Source of the DNA: Flavobacterium sp. ACN6
Lineage (GTDB): Bacteria; Bacteroidota; Bacteroidia; Flavobacteriales; Flavobacteriaceae
DNA: 64,000 nucleotides
Reading direction: 5' to 3'
Assembly (NCBI RefSeq): GCF_002304005.1
Contig: NZ_MRCQ01000007.1
Coordinates: forward strand, 236,321 to 300,320
In this document: positions 1 through 8,119 of the stretch, one piece after another
How positions within the stretch are numbered: the first letter of the stretch is position 1
Layout of the letters: every line of letters starts with the position of its first letter
Notes under the pieces: model-generated
Database searches by the model: none
What the model was told of the DNA's origin: nothing
Seen by the model: the letters and a program-made list of their open reading frames with translations, nothing else
Program-made: the position numbers and the translations under genes

Positions 1-1
1 T

Positions 2-706
2 GGTGAAATCACCTTGCTGCAAACTATGGAAGATGCTGCAACAGATACAAACCGCTCTAAAGTTCGCGACATGTTAGGCTCATTTTTGTTCCGCGGAGAT
101 GATGTAGAGAAAAAAGTAAAAGTACTTTCAGGAGGAGAACGTAACCGTCTCGCGCTTTGTAAGCTGTTATTACAGCCAATCAACGTTTTACTGATGGATG
201 AGCCTACCAACCACTTAGATATTAAATCTAAGAACGTTTTAAAGGCTGCACTTCAAAAATTTGGCGGTACTTTACTATTGGTTTCGCACGACAGGGACTT
301 TCTTCAAGGAATGTCGAATATTGTTTACGAATTCAAAGATCAAAAAATTAGAGAATATTTAGGAGATATCAACTTTTTCTTAGAGCAGCGTAATCTGGAA
401 AACATGCGCGAAGTCGAGAAAAAAGATGTTGTAAAAGCCGCAGCTCCAAAAGAAACAAACAAAACATCATACGAAGACCAGAAAAAAGGAAAAGCGCTTC
501 AAAATCGTTTAAGTAAAGTTGAAAGTCAGATCAAACAATTAGAAAAAGACATTCAGCACGACGATAAATTATTAGCTTCAAATTACGACAAACATATTGA
601 AGACGCGTCGTTTTTTACTGCATATAACAAAAAGAAAAAAGATTTAGATCAATTACTTCTAGATTGGGAAATTGTTCAAGAAGAAATAGATAATTTTAAT
701 GCTTAG
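2..706 (+). CDS. ABC-F family ATPase, C-terminal part (5' end outside window)
   Basis: C-terminal part of a soluble ABC-F protein, the family that acts on the ribosome (translation factors and antibiotic protection) rather than in transport. The frame is open from base 2, so the start codon lies upstream. The second nucleotide-binding domain shows the signature LSGGER (about 128-145), Walker B LLLMDEPTNHLD (about 187-222) and the H-loop VSHDRDF (about 280-300). A Lys/Glu-rich coiled-coil tail of about 80 residues follows, as in Uup-type members. Family assignment is firm; the subfamily (Uup, EttA or YdiF-like) cannot be fixed without the N-terminal half. It converges on the next gene, with a hairpin between them. 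Confidence 0.93.
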   Translation, partial: GEITLLQTMEDAATDTNRSKVRDMLGSFLFRGDDVEKKVKVLSGGERNRLALCKLLLQPINVLLMDEPTNHLDIKSKNVLKAALQKFGGTLLLVSHDRDFLQGMSNIVYEFKDQKIREYLGDINFFLEQRNLENMREVEKKDVVKAAAPKETNKTSYEDQKKGKALQNRLSKVESQIKQLEKDIQHDDKLLASNYDKHIEDASFFTAYNKKKKDLDQLLLDWEIVQEEIDNFNA

Positions 707-724
707 ATTTTAGTTTTATTTTGT

Positions 725-768
725 TTCAAGTTTCAGGTTTCAAGTTGCTATAACCTGAAACCTGAAAC
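725..768. terminator. Imperfect hairpin between convergent genes
   Basis: TTTCAGGTT on the left pairs with AACCTGAAA on the right, and the motif is partly duplicated on each side. It sits between the convergent ABC-F and App1-like genes, so it may end transcription in both directions. There is no long T-run, so this is moderate evidence only. Confidence 0.4.
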
Positions 769-771
769 CAA

Positions 772-1734
772 CTACTTAATAATCCCAATAGACTTAGAAT
801 GTTCGATAGCTTCATTACTGTCTCTAAAGTAGCAAACCTTGACATCTAGACTTTCCAGGTTTTTTAGGATCTTTTCAACCTCTCTTTTTGGGTATTTTCC
901 AGTTTGTCTAATGTAAACAGCGATTACGGTAACAGGAAATATTTTGCAGATTCTTTCGTATAAAATAGGATCATGCTGCGAATCATCACCCATTAAAATA
1001 TATTTAAGAGTAGGATAAAATTCTACAACATGTTTTATTTTTTCAAACTTATGATCGTGGCTGCCTCTGCCGCTCATAAAAAAATCGGTAATTCCTCTTT
1101 TAATATCTTTCAGCAGAAATACGGCTTTTGGCAACTTGTGTATACGGGTGAACTTCGCAATAAAGCGGTATAAATTCCATTCGCTGCTCGAAATATAAAA
1201 AAATGCATTTGCTTCTTCTGGGTTATTTCTTCCCGACTGGCTCAATGCCTGATAGTGTGCCACAACATTTTTAAAAACCTTTCGGTCATTTACGTTTCTA
1301 AAAAGTAAAATGTAAATTTTTCTAAAGAAATTATTGGTGTGCGAAATCAAAAAAGTATCATCAATATCCGATATAATTCCGAGTTTCCCTTTATGCGGTC
1401 TTATAAAACTGCCTTTGCAGCTTTTAGATTCATTTCCGTATTTCAGACTCACTTCATATGGCATCCATCCAAAGTGTGTTTCTTTTTCGAGCGGAATGCA
1501 GAATTTAAAATAGCCGTCATCTAAAGTTTTGGTATGAATAATTTCATCATTATAATGAAGGTAAACATCAAAATTTTTAATCGTCTTTATTCGGAATAAT
1601 TTGAGGATCGAGGTGGCATTTTTTAATTTCCTTTTTTCAAAGTCATAATTGTGTTCTCTCCTTAAAACATGTCCCATCACAATCAATTCTTGCTCATTTG
1701 CATAACCTCGATATAATTGTAGAATTGGTTTCAT
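772..1734 (-). CDS. App1-like phosphatidate phosphatase (DUF2183), HAD-type
   Basis: 320-residue protein with the catalytic domain of the App1/DUF2183 family, Mg-dependent phosphatases known in yeast to dephosphorylate phosphatidate. The DxDxT motif is DIDDT at residues 123-127, the second HAD motif lies near ISSS (about 181-184), and the acidic third motif is GDDSQHD at 249-255. The N-terminal 110 residues are a beta-rich domain typical of bacterial members. There is no signal peptide. It is divergent from a lipid kinase gene only 61 bp away, which fits a shared role in phospholipid turnover (inference). Confidence 0.88.
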   Translation of the reverse strand: MKPILQLYRGYANEQELIVMGHVLRREHNYDFEKRKLKNATSILKLFRIKTIKNFDVYLHYNDEIIHTKTLDDGYFKFCIPLEKETHFGWMPYEVSLKYGNESKSCKGSFIRPHKGKLGIISDIDDTFLISHTNNFFRKIYILLFRNVNDRKVFKNVVAHYQALSQSGRNNPEEANAFFYISSSEWNLYRFIAKFTRIHKLPKAVFLLKDIKRGITDFFMSGRGSHDHKFEKIKHVVEFYPTLKYILMGDDSQHDPILYERICKIFPVTVIAVYIRQTGKYPKREVEKILKNLESLDVKVCYFRDSNEAIEHSKSIGIIK

Positions 1735-1795
1735 TAATTACGTATATTTAGGTAACTGTAAATTACTTAAATTAATTGGTTTTAAAAATAAAATT

Positions 1796-2665
1796 TTGAA
1801 AAAGAATATACTATTTGTTGTAAATCCGATATCGGGAGACCTTGATAAATCAGATTTAATAGAGGCTGTTGAAGAATTCGCAGCAACAAATCATTTTAAT
1901 CTGGAGGTTTATGAAACTACAGGTAAAAGCGATTTAAAAGCAATACAAACAATCTACGAACAGCATAATCCTGAACGAATTGTTGTGGCAGGAGGAGACG
2001 GAACAATTAAGATGGTTGCCGAAGCCATGGAAGATCACGATGTGATAATCGGCATTTTACCAGCTGGATCTGCAAACGGACTTTCTGTAGACCTAAATCT
2101 TCCAGAAGGAATCGAAGAGAATCTTAAAATAGCATTTTTGCATCATTACATCGAAATGGATATGATTTGCATCAATGGAAAAAAAAGTATCCATTTAAGT
2201 GATATTGGTTTAAATGCAAACTTAGTCAAGAACTACGAAGAAAGCGATGTGAGAGGTTTTTGGGGATATGCATTACAGGCTTTTACTACTTTGAAAGAAT
2301 CAGATGATCCATTTGTGGCGACTATTTCTGCGAATAATAAAAAGGTGGAGCATGTTGCAAGAATGATTGTAATTGCCAATTCTCAAAAATATGGAACAGG
2401 TGTAATTATTAATCCAAACGGTTCCATGAATGATGGAAAGTTTGAATTGGTGATTTTGAAAAGCTTGGATATACTTTTAATTGGAAAAATTATTACAGGA
2501 AACATGCCAATCGATTCAGATGATATTGTAATTATTTCAACCGATAAAGCAACTATCGAAACCGATTATCCAGTTAATTTTCAAATTGATGGTGAATATT
2601 GCGGTGCGCAGAAATCTTTAGAAATTCATATTCTGCACAAACAAATGAAATTGGCTGTTCCTTAA
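1796..2665 (+). CDS. Diacylglycerol/lipid kinase family protein (YegS/LCB5 type)
   Basis: 289-residue soluble kinase of the DAGK catalytic family, which phosphorylates diacylglycerol or related lipids using ATP. Family motifs visible: NPISG at 10-14, the nucleotide-binding GGDGT at 66-70 and LPAGSANG at 88-95; the C-terminal beta-sandwich half is also present. The start is a TTG codon at 1796; there is no ATG that keeps the conserved NPxSG strand. It is transcribed away from the App1-like phosphatase. Substrate is unknown. Confidence 0.88.
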   Translation: MKKNILFVVNPISGDLDKSDLIEAVEEFAATNHFNLEVYETTGKSDLKAIQTIYEQHNPERIVVAGGDGTIKMVAEAMEDHDVIIGILPAGSANGLSVDLNLPEGIEENLKIAFLHHYIEMDMICINGKKSIHLSDIGLNANLVKNYEESDVRGFWGYALQAFTTLKESDDPFVATISANNKKVEHVARMIVIANSQKYGTGVIINPNGSMNDGKFELVILKSLDILLIGKIITGNMPIDSDDIVIISTDKATIETDYPVNFQIDGEYCGAQKSLEIHILHKQMKLAVP

Positions 2666-2832
2666 AGATCCAGATAAAGTTTGGCAGTAAAATACATTGT
2701 AGTTTTATATCGCCCCGATGGGGCTTTATTGCTTGTGTGAAATTCAGGTTCTATAAATATTAAACTCCTAAAGGAGTTTGATTGCATTTCTATAGCTTTG
2801 GAATTGCGTTGCTTTGGAAAGATATAAATATA

Positions 2833-3610
2833 GCTCTGGAAGAGCGAAATATTTATAGCAAAAATTAAAAGGAAGGTGAAAGCAATATTCAAGCATGATA
2901 AGTAAAGCTCTGGAAGAACGAAATATTCATAGCGAAAATTAAAAGGAAGGTGAAAGTAATATTCAAGCATGATAAGTAAAGCTCTGGAAGAGCGAAATAT
3001 TTATAGCAAAAATTAAAAGGAAGGTTAAAGCAATATTCAAGCATGATAGGTAAAGCTCTGGAAGAGCGAAATATTTATAGCAAAAATTAAAAGGAAGGTG
3101 AAAGCAATATTCAAGCATGATAGGTAAAGCTCTAGAAGAACGAAATATTTATAGCGAAAATTAAAAGGAAGATGAAAGCAATATTCAAGCATGATAAGTA
3201 AAGCTCTTGAAGAGCGAAATATTTATAGCAAAAATTAAAAGGAAGGTGAAAGCAATATTCAAGCACGATAAGTAAAGCTCTTGAAGAGCGAAATATTTAT
3301 AGCAAAAATTAAAAGGAAGGTGAAAGCAATATTCAAGCACGATAAGTAAAGCTCTGGAAGAGCGAAATATTTATAGCAAAAATTAAAAGGAAGGTGTAAG
3401 CAATATTCAAGCATGATAAGTAAAGCTCTTGAAGAACGAAATATTCATAGCGAAAATTAAAAGGAAGGTGAAAGCAATATTCAAGCATGATAAGTAAAGC
3501 TCTGGAAGAGCGAAATATTCATAGCGAAAATTAAAAGGAAGGTGAAAGCAATATTCAAGCATGATAAGTAAAGCTCTGGAAGAGCGAAATATTTATAGCA
3601 AAATATTTAA
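2833..3610. repeat. 74-bp tandem repeat array, about 10.5 units
   Basis: The marker GCTCT(G/T)GAAGA(G/A)C recurs at 2833, 2907, 2981, 3055, 3129, 3203, 3277, 3351, 3425, 3499 and 3573, exactly 74 bp apart each time. Each unit carries a small palindrome (GCTCT-3 nt-AGAGC) and an A-rich stretch. Units differ by only a few substitutions and no indels. Because 74 is not a multiple of three and the units carry stops, the array is not a protein repeat. Shorter palindromes of the same style flank it: GCCCCGATGGGGC near 2713, CTCCTAAAGGAG near 2765 and GCTCCATCGGAGC near 3625. Confidence 0.95.
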
Positions 3611-3655
3611 TGAGGAGATAAAAAGCTCCATCGGAGCGGTATAATTATCCTTGTC

Positions 3656-4801
3656 TTATTTAAAAGGATTTCGTTCCTGCCATTCTGTTTTTGGCTCCAG
3701 ATAATTAAAAAATCTTGAAATGTTATGGTTTATTAATGCATTACTGTGCGTAATTAAACCATACATTTTTACAGGTTTTGCACCTACTGAACTTTTAATT
3801 TCAAGAGCGGTTCTGGCAAAAACAATTTCTTTAAATCCCTTTTTAATAGAATAGGCGATCATGTCGTATAGCATATTTAAATACAGCATTTTTTCGCGTT
3901 GTACACTTTCATCATAACCTAAAAAGTAAGTATCCATTACAGTCCCGTTCTTGATTAAAGTGTTGAAACCAATTAATTTTTCGTCAATAAAATAACCGTA
4001 CAATAAAAAGTTATCTCCCATAATTTCTTTGAAAAAGCTAAAATGATTTCGAGCTAGAAAAAAGGTATTAAAAGGCGCATTTTTGGCAACATGAAAATAC
4101 AAATCATAAATTACATCTTCATATTTCTGAATATCGGACAAAGACATTTTTTGTTTTACGATTCCATCAGCTTTTTTTCGGGCGCGTTTGTATTGGTCGC
4201 GGTATTTTTTGGATAAAGCATCAATATAATCTTGTTCTGTTTTCCAGTTATTTTTGATTTCAAAAATCATATTGGGCTGTGTCGAAAACGTATAATTGTT
4301 TTTGAATTCAGCTTGCAACGGTTCAATTTCCTTTGAAGTAAAATCTTTAATGCTGGTTATATGAACTTTTTTACCGCTTTCTTTTAAATCTTTCTTGAGT
4401 TGAATTATAGCTTTATGCAGCGTTTTGATTGCTTTTGACTGCTTGATACTTTTATCAAAAGCAAAAGCATTTTGTCCAGTCAGCATATTATTGCCAATGA
4501 ATAAAACATGTGAAGCAAAGTTTTTAAGGGCAAAATTGCGAACAGAAGTTTTTAAGCATTTATCGCGTTCGCCAAAAGACTCTAGTTTTTCTGCAAATAG
4601 AAACTGAGTTAAAACAATTCCGATGATTTTTTTTTCTTCAAAAATTCCAATAAAATGACAAGTCATATTTACCGGAGAAGAATTTTCCAGTACTTCGAGA
4701 TATTCCCGTGTTAAAAAAATATTGTCAGCAGCAAGCGAATTCCATTCTGAAGGCAGTACTGAAGCGCTTTTGTAAATCTGGAAAGAATATGTTGTATTCA
4801 A
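3656..4801 (-). CDS. GNAT/FemAB-like acyltransferase family protein
   Basis: 381-residue soluble protein. The C-terminal half (about 190-340) reads as a GNAT-like fold of the FemAB/peptidogalycan-recognition kind: a basic helix with YRDQYKRARKKAD, then LLYGYFIDEKLIGFNTLI and a MDTYFLGYDES stretch, a typical order for this group. No single catalytic residue can be named by eye. It could transfer an acyl or aminoacyl group to a cell-envelope or small-molecule acceptor (inference). It starts at the ATG at 4801 and ends just beside the 74-bp repeat array. Confidence 0.6.
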   Translation of the reverse strand: MNTTYSFQIYKSASVLPSEWNSLAADNIFLTREYLEVLENSSPVNMTCHFIGIFEEKKIIGIVLTQFLFAEKLESFGERDKCLKTSVRNFALKNFASHVLFIGNNMLTGQNAFAFDKSIKQSKAIKTLHKAIIQLKKDLKESGKKVHITSIKDFTSKEIEPLQAEFKNNYTFSTQPNMIFEIKNNWKTEQDYIDALSKKYRDQYKRARKKADGIVKQKMSLSDIQKYEDVIYDLYFHVAKNAPFNTFFLARNHFSFFKEIMGDNFLLYGYFIDEKLIGFNTLIKNGTVMDTYFLGYDESVQREKMLYLNMLYDMIAYSIKKGFKEIVFARTALEIKSSVGAKPVKMYGLITHSNALINHNISRFFNYLEPKTEWQERNPFK

Positions 4802-4870
4802 AGGAGTGAACTAATTTCTTCAAAATTAGATAATATTTGCAATAACTTCTTTTCTTTAAGTTATTATTAA

Positions 4871-4906
4871 GAAAAACCCGTTCGAATTTACTTCAAACGG
4901 GTTAGT
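4871..4906 (-). terminator. Rho-independent terminator of the DUF1761 gene
   Basis: On the minus strand AACCCGTTTGAA pairs with TTCGAACGGGTT (one mismatch) and is followed by a TTTTTCTT run, 10 bp beyond the stop codon of the DUF1761 gene. Confidence 0.85.
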
Positions 4907-4916
4907 ATTTTATTGT

Positions 4917-5405
4917 TTATGCAAAACCGCAAATAATACCGCCCATTAGTGTAAGCGTAATTACCCAGTAACCGGTATTGATAAATATGTATTTCCAAGA
5001 TTTTCTTTCAAATAAACCATTAATTCCGATTAAAGGAAATGCAAAAAATAAACCAGATATAAAACCGTGAAGGGCGCCGTGTTTAAAAGTTCTGTAAGCC
5101 ATTCCGTAATCGGCCATAAATGCTGCAAATGATGGTTTCGCACTATTAATTAAAGGAGGTCCGCCAACCATTCCAACCGCTCCAGATTGATGAATTGTCA
5201 ACGACATTAAAGTCATTGTAATCATTAAAGAAAAAATGTACGTTAATACAAAGATTTTAATCATACTTCCTTTTTTCAGTTCTTCCTGGGTAAGATTGCT
5301 TTCTTTCATCCAGATAGTTCCAAATACTTTGGGGCTATACCAAATAAAGCCGACAACAAGCGTAACAATTGCGGCTAAAAGTAATGCAACGAAGTTAATT
5401 TCCAT
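4917..5405 (-). CDS. DUF1761 family membrane protein
   Basis: 162-residue integral membrane protein. The N-terminus (FVALLLAAIVTLVVGFIWYS followed by PKVFG..WM) is the characteristic opening of DUF1761. Three further hydrophobic segments follow, around residues 50-70, 110-130 and 140-160, making a four-helix protein. No catalytic residues are evident and the family's function is unknown. It is a single-gene unit with its own promoter (5433-5461) and terminator (4871-4906). Confidence 0.82.
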   Translation of the reverse strand: MEINFVALLLAAIVTLVVGFIWYSPKVFGTIWMKESNLTQEELKKGSMIKIFVLTYIFSLMITMTLMSLTIHQSGAVGMVGGPPLINSAKPSFAAFMADYGMAYRTFKHGALHGFISGLFFAFPLIGINGLFERKSWKYIFINTGYWVITLTLMGGIICGFA

Positions 5406-5432
5406 GATATGAGGTTTTTAGAATTAGTTAAT

Positions 5433-5461
5433 CAAATGTAATCAAAAAAACAATGAGCAAA
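5433..5461 (-). promoter_or_regulatory. Bacteroidetes-type promoter of the DUF1761 gene
   Basis: On the minus strand: -33 TTTG (5458-5461), a 17-bp spacer, and -7 TACATTTG (5433-5440), an exact match to TAnnTTTG. The expected start of transcription is about 20 bp before the ATG. Confidence 0.75.
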
Positions 5462-5514
5462 TCTCTTTTTTAAAAAAGCAAAATATATCTTGTTAATCAA
5501 ATATTTATTAACAC

Positions 5515-5768
5515 TTTGTCGATATTCCGTGCATTATATCTACGAAATTTATAATTTAGTCTCCGAATTAAAAGACACTCTTGAATGATAAAACAGGATA
5601 AAATTTAATCAGAATGGAAATCTGTTTTTGTGCGAAATAAATCTTGAAAATAAATTACAATACTTCCCAAAAATTAATCGTGCTTATGAATGAATTTTAC
5701 ACTCGTTAAAAAAGTTGATTAAATATATTTAGTTAATTGCTGAAAACCGTAATTCGTTGCGGTTTTTT
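5515..5768 (+). ncRNA. Candidate small RNA (promoter and terminator without a gene)
   Basis: The 625 bp between the DUF1761 gene and the gene at 6031 hold no convincing CDS. A promoter-like TTTG (5515-5518), an 18-bp spacer and TATCTACG (5537-5544) would start a transcript near 5551. AACCG-10 nt-CGGTTTTTTTG (5745-5769) looks like a terminator. The predicted RNA is about 215 nt. The -7 box deviates from consensus, so this is a hypothesis. Confidence 0.35.
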
Positions 5769-5887
5769 TGTTTTTATAAAGTCTCGATGCCCATTTTTTG
5801 ATATTTTACTGATAACCAATTTTTTAACGGAATGTCACTATGCTAGAATAAGTTAGTTTATAGTATTAACTCATAAATAAAAAAATA

Positions 5888-5914
5888 TTGAGAATATAAT
5901 TTATAGTAACTTTG
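5888..5914 (+). promoter_or_regulatory. Promoter of the 101-residue hypothetical gene
   Basis: TTG (5888-5890), a 16-bp spacer and a consensus TAACTTTG (5907-5914). This leaves a leader of roughly 110 nt before the ATG at 6031, long enough to hold regulation; no known riboswitch was recognised in it. Confidence 0.6.
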
Positions 5915-6030
5915 CATTCAGAAATTGAATTTAAGTTTTTAAAGGAGTCATTTTTTTTTATAACTTTAAATTAAAATTCAATATCAAAGTAAGTCGAGAT
6001 AAGAAATATTAACCTTTTTACTATAAAATT

Positions 6031-6336
6031 ATGACACTACAATATCAAGGTGAACAATACGGAAAGTCAGCCACATTTACCATTAGAATTATTGGTAACA
6101 ATTTATCAAAAAGCAGTTCAAATTACCAAATTGACCTTTTGGTAGGAGACAAACAACTGCCAGCTTTTACAACTGAAATTCACCAAAGTCTTTCTAATTG
6201 TTTAAAAGAAATTTACTTATTCAGAAAATATAACGGAATCAAATTTGACGAGTCAACGGAGAAAATCGTTTCGCTTTATGTTCCTTACGATAAGGTTTTG
6301 TATAACCACAATAAATATGCTTTATTCAGAGCATAA
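6031..6336 (+). CDS. Hypothetical protein, 101 residues
   Basis: Small soluble protein rich in beta-prone residues; no signal peptide, membrane segment or recognised motif. It is preceded by a consensus promoter and followed within 25 bp by a strong terminator, so it is a separate single-gene unit. Its own well-formed expression signals make it a real gene even though its family was not recognised. Function unknown. Confidence 0.7.
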   Translation: MTLQYQGEQYGKSATFTIRIIGNNLSKSSSNYQIDLLVGDKQLPAFTTEIHQSLSNCLKEIYLFRKYNGIKFDESTEKIVSLYVPYDKVLYNHNKYALFRA

Positions 6337-6358
6337 TTTTTCTCAAAAAACAATATGA

Positions 6359-6390
6359 AAAAGGACCATTTTAAAAATGGTCCTTTTTTG
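6359..6390 (+). terminator. Rho-independent terminator
   Basis: GGACCATTTT and AAAATGGTCC form a near-perfect stem, followed by six T, directly downstream of the 101-residue gene. The 255 bp from here to 6645 hold only A/T-rich sequence with a weak TATATTCG -7-like box at 6622-6629. Confidence 0.9.
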
Positions 6391-6644
6391 TTTTCTATAG
6401 TATGTTTTGAAACTTTCAAAAGAAGTATTTAATCAAATTACCCAAGATTTTTGCCATAATTTGGATTAATATAATTTAGCTAATCCTTTAAATAATTATT
6501 AAATTAATAAAACTTAATTGTAGTTTGTGTGAATTCACTATTTAAAAAGAATTTCTTGTTGTTTGTCGGTTATTTTAATCCTTTTGTCGACTATTTGCGT
6601 TTTTAAACTAAAATTAATACATATATTCGCAAAAAATTTTGTGA

Positions 6645-7346
6645 ATGAAAGTAATATTACCCTTAATAATTTTAAGCACTTTTTTTAATGCCTCCGTTTA
6701 CAGTCAAAACGAAACGAATATTACGTACGGAATAAAACTTGGGGCGATACATTCTACTTTTAGTAACTTACCAGAAAGCATCAAAGGAAGGGATAATACT
6801 TTTGATAACAGTGTTTTGGAAAGCAAAGGTAAATACGGTTTGGAAGGCGGTTTTTTTCTGAATTGCAAACTTTATGACACTCGTGTTGCCATTCAGCCTG
6901 AAATTTTGTTTAGGCAGTCTGGAGAAACCGTTACCTATCGCGATGCAGTTGGAAAAGAATTTGAACTCGGAATTAATTATGCTTTTCTGCAAATTGGAGC
7001 TTTGTATAAAGTTTATCCGTATGAAGGATTAAACTTGGGATTTGGCGCGTTTTACGGAATCAATTTATCACCTAACGATATCACCTATACTTCTAATGAA
7101 GCAGACGGAATGTATGATGTGGCGACACGACAGTTTTATAAAGACGGTCTTGACGGTGCAGACGATTTTTCGCTATGTTTCAATCTTGGGTATGAACTTC
7201 ATAAAAGCATTCACTTTGATCTTCGCTATTATCTTGGCGTAAAAGACATGATCAAAAGTAATGCATCTTCTTTTCAGTTTATCGAAAATCAAAATAAGAG
7301 CAGTGTGTTTTGTTTTTCGCTGGGCTACAGTTTTCATCAATGGTAA
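6645..7346 (+). CDS. Outer-membrane beta-barrel protein (PorT-like fold)
   Basis: 233 residues with a Sec signal peptide (MKVILPLIILSTFFNASVYS) and then alternating amphipathic strands ending in an aromatic residue pattern (CFSLGYSFHQW), as in small porin-like barrels of Bacteroidetes. A typical opening, ITYGIKLGAIHS, follows the signal. It is 10 bp from a clearly related second barrel gene (7357), so the pair arose by duplication and is probably cotranscribed with the T9SS-sorted and Rhs genes downstream. Role inferred: surface anchoring or passage; no substrate can be named. Confidence 0.75.
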   Translation: MKVILPLIILSTFFNASVYSQNETNITYGIKLGAIHSTFSNLPESIKGRDNTFDNSVLESKGKYGLEGGFFLNCKLYDTRVAIQPEILFRQSGETVTYRDAVGKEFELGINYAFLQIGALYKVYPYEGLNLGFGAFYGINLSPNDITYTSNEADGMYDVATRQFYKDGLDGADDFSLCFNLGYELHKSIHFDLRYYLGVKDMIKSNASSFQFIENQNKSSVFCFSLGYSFHQW

Positions 7347-7356
7347 TTTATAAAAA

Positions 7357-8088
7357 ATGAAAAAAATTATTTTGCTTCTTTTATTAGTAAGCACAAAATC
7401 TGTTTTGGCACAAGGCGACAGAGAGATAACGTATGGTATTTTTGGAGGCGGTATTTATTCTAAAATGTCTAATATTTCGGGAGCAGTAATATCCAGTCCT
7501 ATATACGAAGGTTATACCTTAAAGGAAGAAGGTAAGTTTGGCGGAACAGGCGGTGTTTTTATCAATTGGAAATACCCGTATGCGAAAGTCAGCATTCAAA
7601 CCGAAATTTCATATTCTGGTCAAAGTACCGATTTGAATTATGAAGATATAAAAGGATTGAAATACAAAATGACTTTTGGATACAGCTATATAAATGTTGG
7701 TGCGCAGTTTAAATATTATCCAGTTGACGGATTTTACGTTGGTTTTGGACCATATATCAGTTTTAATATTGCCAGCGATAATATAAAATATACCTCAAAT
7801 GCGCAGGAGATTTTTGCAGATTCTGGTGTTTATTTTGAACCCGATGCTAATGTGCAGAAAGTATTAAAGGAATCATTTACAGGGAAAAATTATTTCTCTG
7901 GAATATTTTCTTTAGGATATGAATTCAACTCCAATTTATCTGTTGGAGCAAGATATACTTTAGGATTGACAGATGCAATGGCAACCGAGGAAAACGGGCA
8001 TCGTTACATTGAGAATAAAAACAAAATCAACAGTATTTCTTTGATTATCGGCTATTCTTTTGACTTCGACGATTTGGCCAATTTTTAG
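7357..8088 (+). CDS. Outer-membrane beta-barrel protein, paralog of the preceding gene
   Basis: 243 residues with a signal peptide (MKKIILLLLLVSTKSVLAQ) and the same layout as the neighbour: ITYGIFGGG near the N-terminus, a GKFGGTGGVFINWK strand, FKYYPVDGFYVGFGPYISF, and a C-terminal NSISLIIGYSFDF strand. The parallel motifs in the two proteins (for example VYPYEGLNLGFGAFYGINLS in the first) show tandem duplication and divergence. It lies 31 bp before the T9SS protein gene on the same strand. Likely outer membrane; partner unknown. Confidence 0.75.
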   Translation: MKKIILLLLLVSTKSVLAQGDREITYGIFGGGIYSKMSNISGAVISSPIYEGYTLKEEGKFGGTGGVFINWKYPYAKVSIQTEISYSGQSTDLNYEDIKGLKYKMTFGYSYINVGAQFKYYPVDGFYVGFGPYISFNIASDNIKYTSNAQEIFADSGVYFEPDANVQKVLKESFTGKNYFSGIFSLGYEFNSNLSVGARYTLGLTDAMATEENGHRYIENKNKINSISLIIGYSFDFDDLANF

Positions 8089-8119
8089 GCATACGATTAT
8101 CAATTAAAAACATTGTATT

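Noticed and set aside
2662..2970. 102-codon minus-strand reading frame running into the repeat array
   Set aside because: Translation is of repeat units; 74-bp periodicity breaks any frame and there is no protein-like conservation.
2833..3610. CRISPR array
   Set aside because: The whole 74-bp unit repeats; there are no unique spacers, and no cas genes are present.
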